DNA of 7,504 bases, taken from positions 1-7,504 of the forward strand of contig PLYX01000290.1 of NCBI GenBank assembly GCA_003151895.1. The letters are read 5' to 3'. The DNA is from Solirubrobacterales bacterium. GTDB lineage: Bacteria; Actinomycetota; Thermoleophilia; Solirubrobacterales; Solirubrobacteraceae. The notes beneath the pieces were generated by a model. It had not been told where the DNA came from, did no database searches, and saw only the letters and a program-made list of their open reading frames with translations. Shown piece by piece: positions 6,187 to 7,504 of the stretch; the stretch's first letter is position 1; every line of letters starts with the position of its first letter. Position numbers and translations under genes: made by a program.

Positions 6187-7504
6187 CCCAGGACTCCGGT
6201 TCGCGCAAGCGCCAGCAGCACGCCCAGTAGCGCGAGGAGATAGATCAGATACGTGCGCAGGCTCCCCGACTGCACGCGCCGCGCGATGCGGGCGCCACGC
6301 AGCGCCCCTCGCGACACCGGCCCGTAGAGCAGCGTGTCGAACAGGTGGGGAACCTCGGCTTGATAGGCGAGCGCCTCCACGACCCCAGAGGAGGCGATGA
6401 CCCGCAGCTCGCGCCGTGGACGCAAGAGCGCCTCCAGGACCAGGCGCAGCGGCTTGGTGAACCCGGCCGACGTCCACTGAAGCCCGGCTGCCGGCGGCTG
6501 TCCGCACGTCCATGTCGGGGCCGGCGCCGCACGACGGCTCCGGGCCAGTCTCACGAGGGCGCCAACCAGCGCGACGAGCGCCAGTGCCAGCACGAGGGTT
6601 GGCAGTGACCCGGTGCCGGGAATGTTCAGCCCCGCGGCCTCGTGCAAGGTCACCCGCCCCGGTCCCAGAGCCGCCAAGGTGGGCACCAAGAGCCCCGGTA
6701 GCACCCCCAACGCCACGCACGACGCCGCCAGGAACACCATGCTCGCTCGCATCCCCACCGGTACCTCGCGTGCTTGGGCGCACTCCGCGCGACGGGGTAG
6801 GCCGAGCAGCACGAGCCCGATCACCTTCACGAAGCAGTACACGGCCAGCGCAGCCGTCCCGGCGAGCGCCGCGGTCGCCAGCGCCCCGGCGAACGCCACC
6901 CCCATCTGGCTTGCAAGCCCGAGGTGCAGCAGCGACTGAAGCGTCAGCCACTCCGAGGCAAAACCGTTCAGCGGGGGCAGCCCGGCGATCGCCATCGCGC
7001 CGAGCGCGAACGTCGCGCCCGTCCACGGCATCCGCCGCAACAAACCCCCAAGCCGATCGAGCTCCAAGCCGCCGACAGCCTTGGCGAACGCACCGGCGCC
7101 AAGGAACAACAGGCCCTTGAACAGCGCGTGGTTGAGCGCATGGAGCAGCGCCGCCGCGAACGCGATAGCGCTCCACCTGGGCTGCCCGATATCTGCGAAC
7201 ACAAGCGACGCTCCGAGCCCGAGCGCCACGATCCCCACATTCTCGATCGAGTGGAACGCGAGCAGCCGCTTGAGCTCGTGCTGCATCAGCGCATACAGCA
7301 CGCCGCCCAAGCAAGACAGGGCGCCCACCGCCATCAGGGTGATCCCGACCCAAAGCCCGGGCGGCGCCAGCCAATCGAACAAGACTCGCACCAGCCCGTA
7401 GAGCGCGAGCTTGATCATCACGCCCGACATCAGAGCCGAGATATGCGCGGGCGCCAGCGGGTGTGCGCGCGGCAGCCACGAATGAAGCGGCATCAACCCC
7501 GCCT
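6183..7504 (-). CDS. hyfB: HyfB-like antiporter-type membrane subunit, 5' part missing
   Basis: The gene runs off the right edge. About 439 residues are in view, starting at AGLMPLHSWLPRAHP, the mid-protein loop of the NuoL/HyfB family, normally preceded by a functional lysine whose codon is split by the edge. E. coli HyfB has about 670 residues, so roughly the N-terminal third is missing. Other marks are ISALMSGVMIK, LKRLLAFHSIENVGIVALG, LLHALNHALFKGLLFLGAGA with the conserved HxxxH-type pair, and IAGLPPLNGFASEW. The C-terminal soluble stretch PTWTCGQPPAAGLQWTSAGF and the last helix are typical of HyfB. It is a proton- or sodium-translocating subunit of the membrane arm. A TTG/ATG near 7491-7496 is not the start, because conserved sequence begins before it. 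The stop overlaps the hyfC ATG. Confidence 0.93.
   Translation of the reverse strand, partial: AGLMPLHSWLPRAHPLAPAHISALMSGVMIKLALYGLVRVLFDWLAPPGLWVGITLMAVGALSCLGGVLYALMQHELKRLLAFHSIENVGIVALGLGASLVFADIGQPRWSAIAFAAALLHALNHALFKGLLFLGAGAFAKAVGGLELDRLGGLLRRMPWTGATFALGAMAIAGLPPLNGFASEWLTLQSLLHLGLASQMGVAFAGALATAALAGTAALAVYCFVKVIGLVLLGLPRRAECAQAREVPVGMRASMVFLAASCVALGVLPGLLVPTLAALGPGRVTLHEAAGLNIPGTGSLPTLVLALALVALVGALVRLARSRRAAPAPTWTCGQPPAAGLQWTSAGFTKPLRLVLEALLRPRRELRVIASSGVVEALAYQAEVPHLFDTLLYGPVSRGALRGARIARRVQSGSLRTYLIYLLALLGVLLALARTGVLG

Larger units (their letters stand above)
110..7504 (-). other. Hydrogenase-like operon hyfBCEFGI - hydrolase - arsR (incomplete at 5' end)
   Basis: Eight genes in the same direction are joined without real intergenic space. 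Junctions in order are hyfB/hyfC ATGA, hyfC/hyfE ATGA, hyfE/hyfF 8-bp overlap, hyfF/hyfG GTGA, hyfG/hyfI 3-nt gap, hyfI/hydrolase 8-bp overlap and hydrolase/regulator ATGA. This supports a single transcript with translational coupling. The promoter is not in the window. I see no terminator hairpin followed by T-rich sequence at the 3' end; the convergent DUF167 gene occupies that space. A ferredoxin-like subunit or an electron-input enzyme might precede hyfB but cannot be seen. Confidence 0.85.

Noticed and set aside
6187..7479. Long N-terminal extension of the hyfC reading frame (up to 740 residues)
   Set aside because: The portion upstream of 6186 overlaps the real hyfB frame and is low-complexity Arg/Ala/Gly sequence with no membrane segments; HyfC's conserved N-terminus starts at 6186.

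Overview
The window is a G+C-rich bacterial segment holding the 3' portion of one tightly packed minus-strand operon, plus the tail of a plus-strand gene at the left edge. The organism is probably a high-GC actinobacterium. That rests on base composition and on the regulator and gene set resembling the Rv0081-Rv0087 locus of Mycobacterium tuberculosis, recalled from memory. Other high-GC phyla are not excluded.

Layout in transcription order, right to left: hyfB (antiporter-like subunit, cut by the right edge), hyfC (NuoH/HycD-like), hyfE (NuoK-related), hyfF (second antiporter-like subunit), hyfG (NuoCD/HycE-like [NiFe]-hydrogenase large subunit), hyfI (NuoB/HycG-like small subunit), a dienelactone-hydrolase-family alpha/beta hydrolase, and an ArsR-type winged-helix regulator. 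Neighbouring genes overlap by 4 or 8 bp, or in one case lie 3 bp apart, so there is no intergenic gap and no internal promoter space. A convergent DUF167/YggU-family gene ends at position 169, inside the regulator gene.

Together hyfB-hyfC-hyfE-hyfF form the membrane arm and hyfG-hyfI the peripheral catalytic module of a group-4 hydrogenase-like, ion-pumping complex related to formate hydrogenlyase, hydrogenase-4 and respiratory complex I. Compared with E. coli hyf, no hyfD lies between hyfC and hyfE and no ferredoxin-like hyfH lies between hyfG and hyfI. The large subunit keeps all four cysteines that would ligate a NiFe centre, but both motifs are divergent (RACAACAVTN and ELCYACADR), and the protein stops exactly where E. 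coli HycE is cleaved during maturation. The most notable points are therefore a compact complex with an altered, possibly protease-independent NiFe site, co-transcribed with a hydrolase of unknown role and a regulator resembling a mycobacterial hypoxia-network factor. Whether it turns over hydrogen cannot be decided from sequence.

The operon promoter and the first third of hyfB lie beyond the right edge. I see no RNA genes, mobile elements, CRISPR arrays or clear terminators. No stretch longer than 300 bases lacks a gene.
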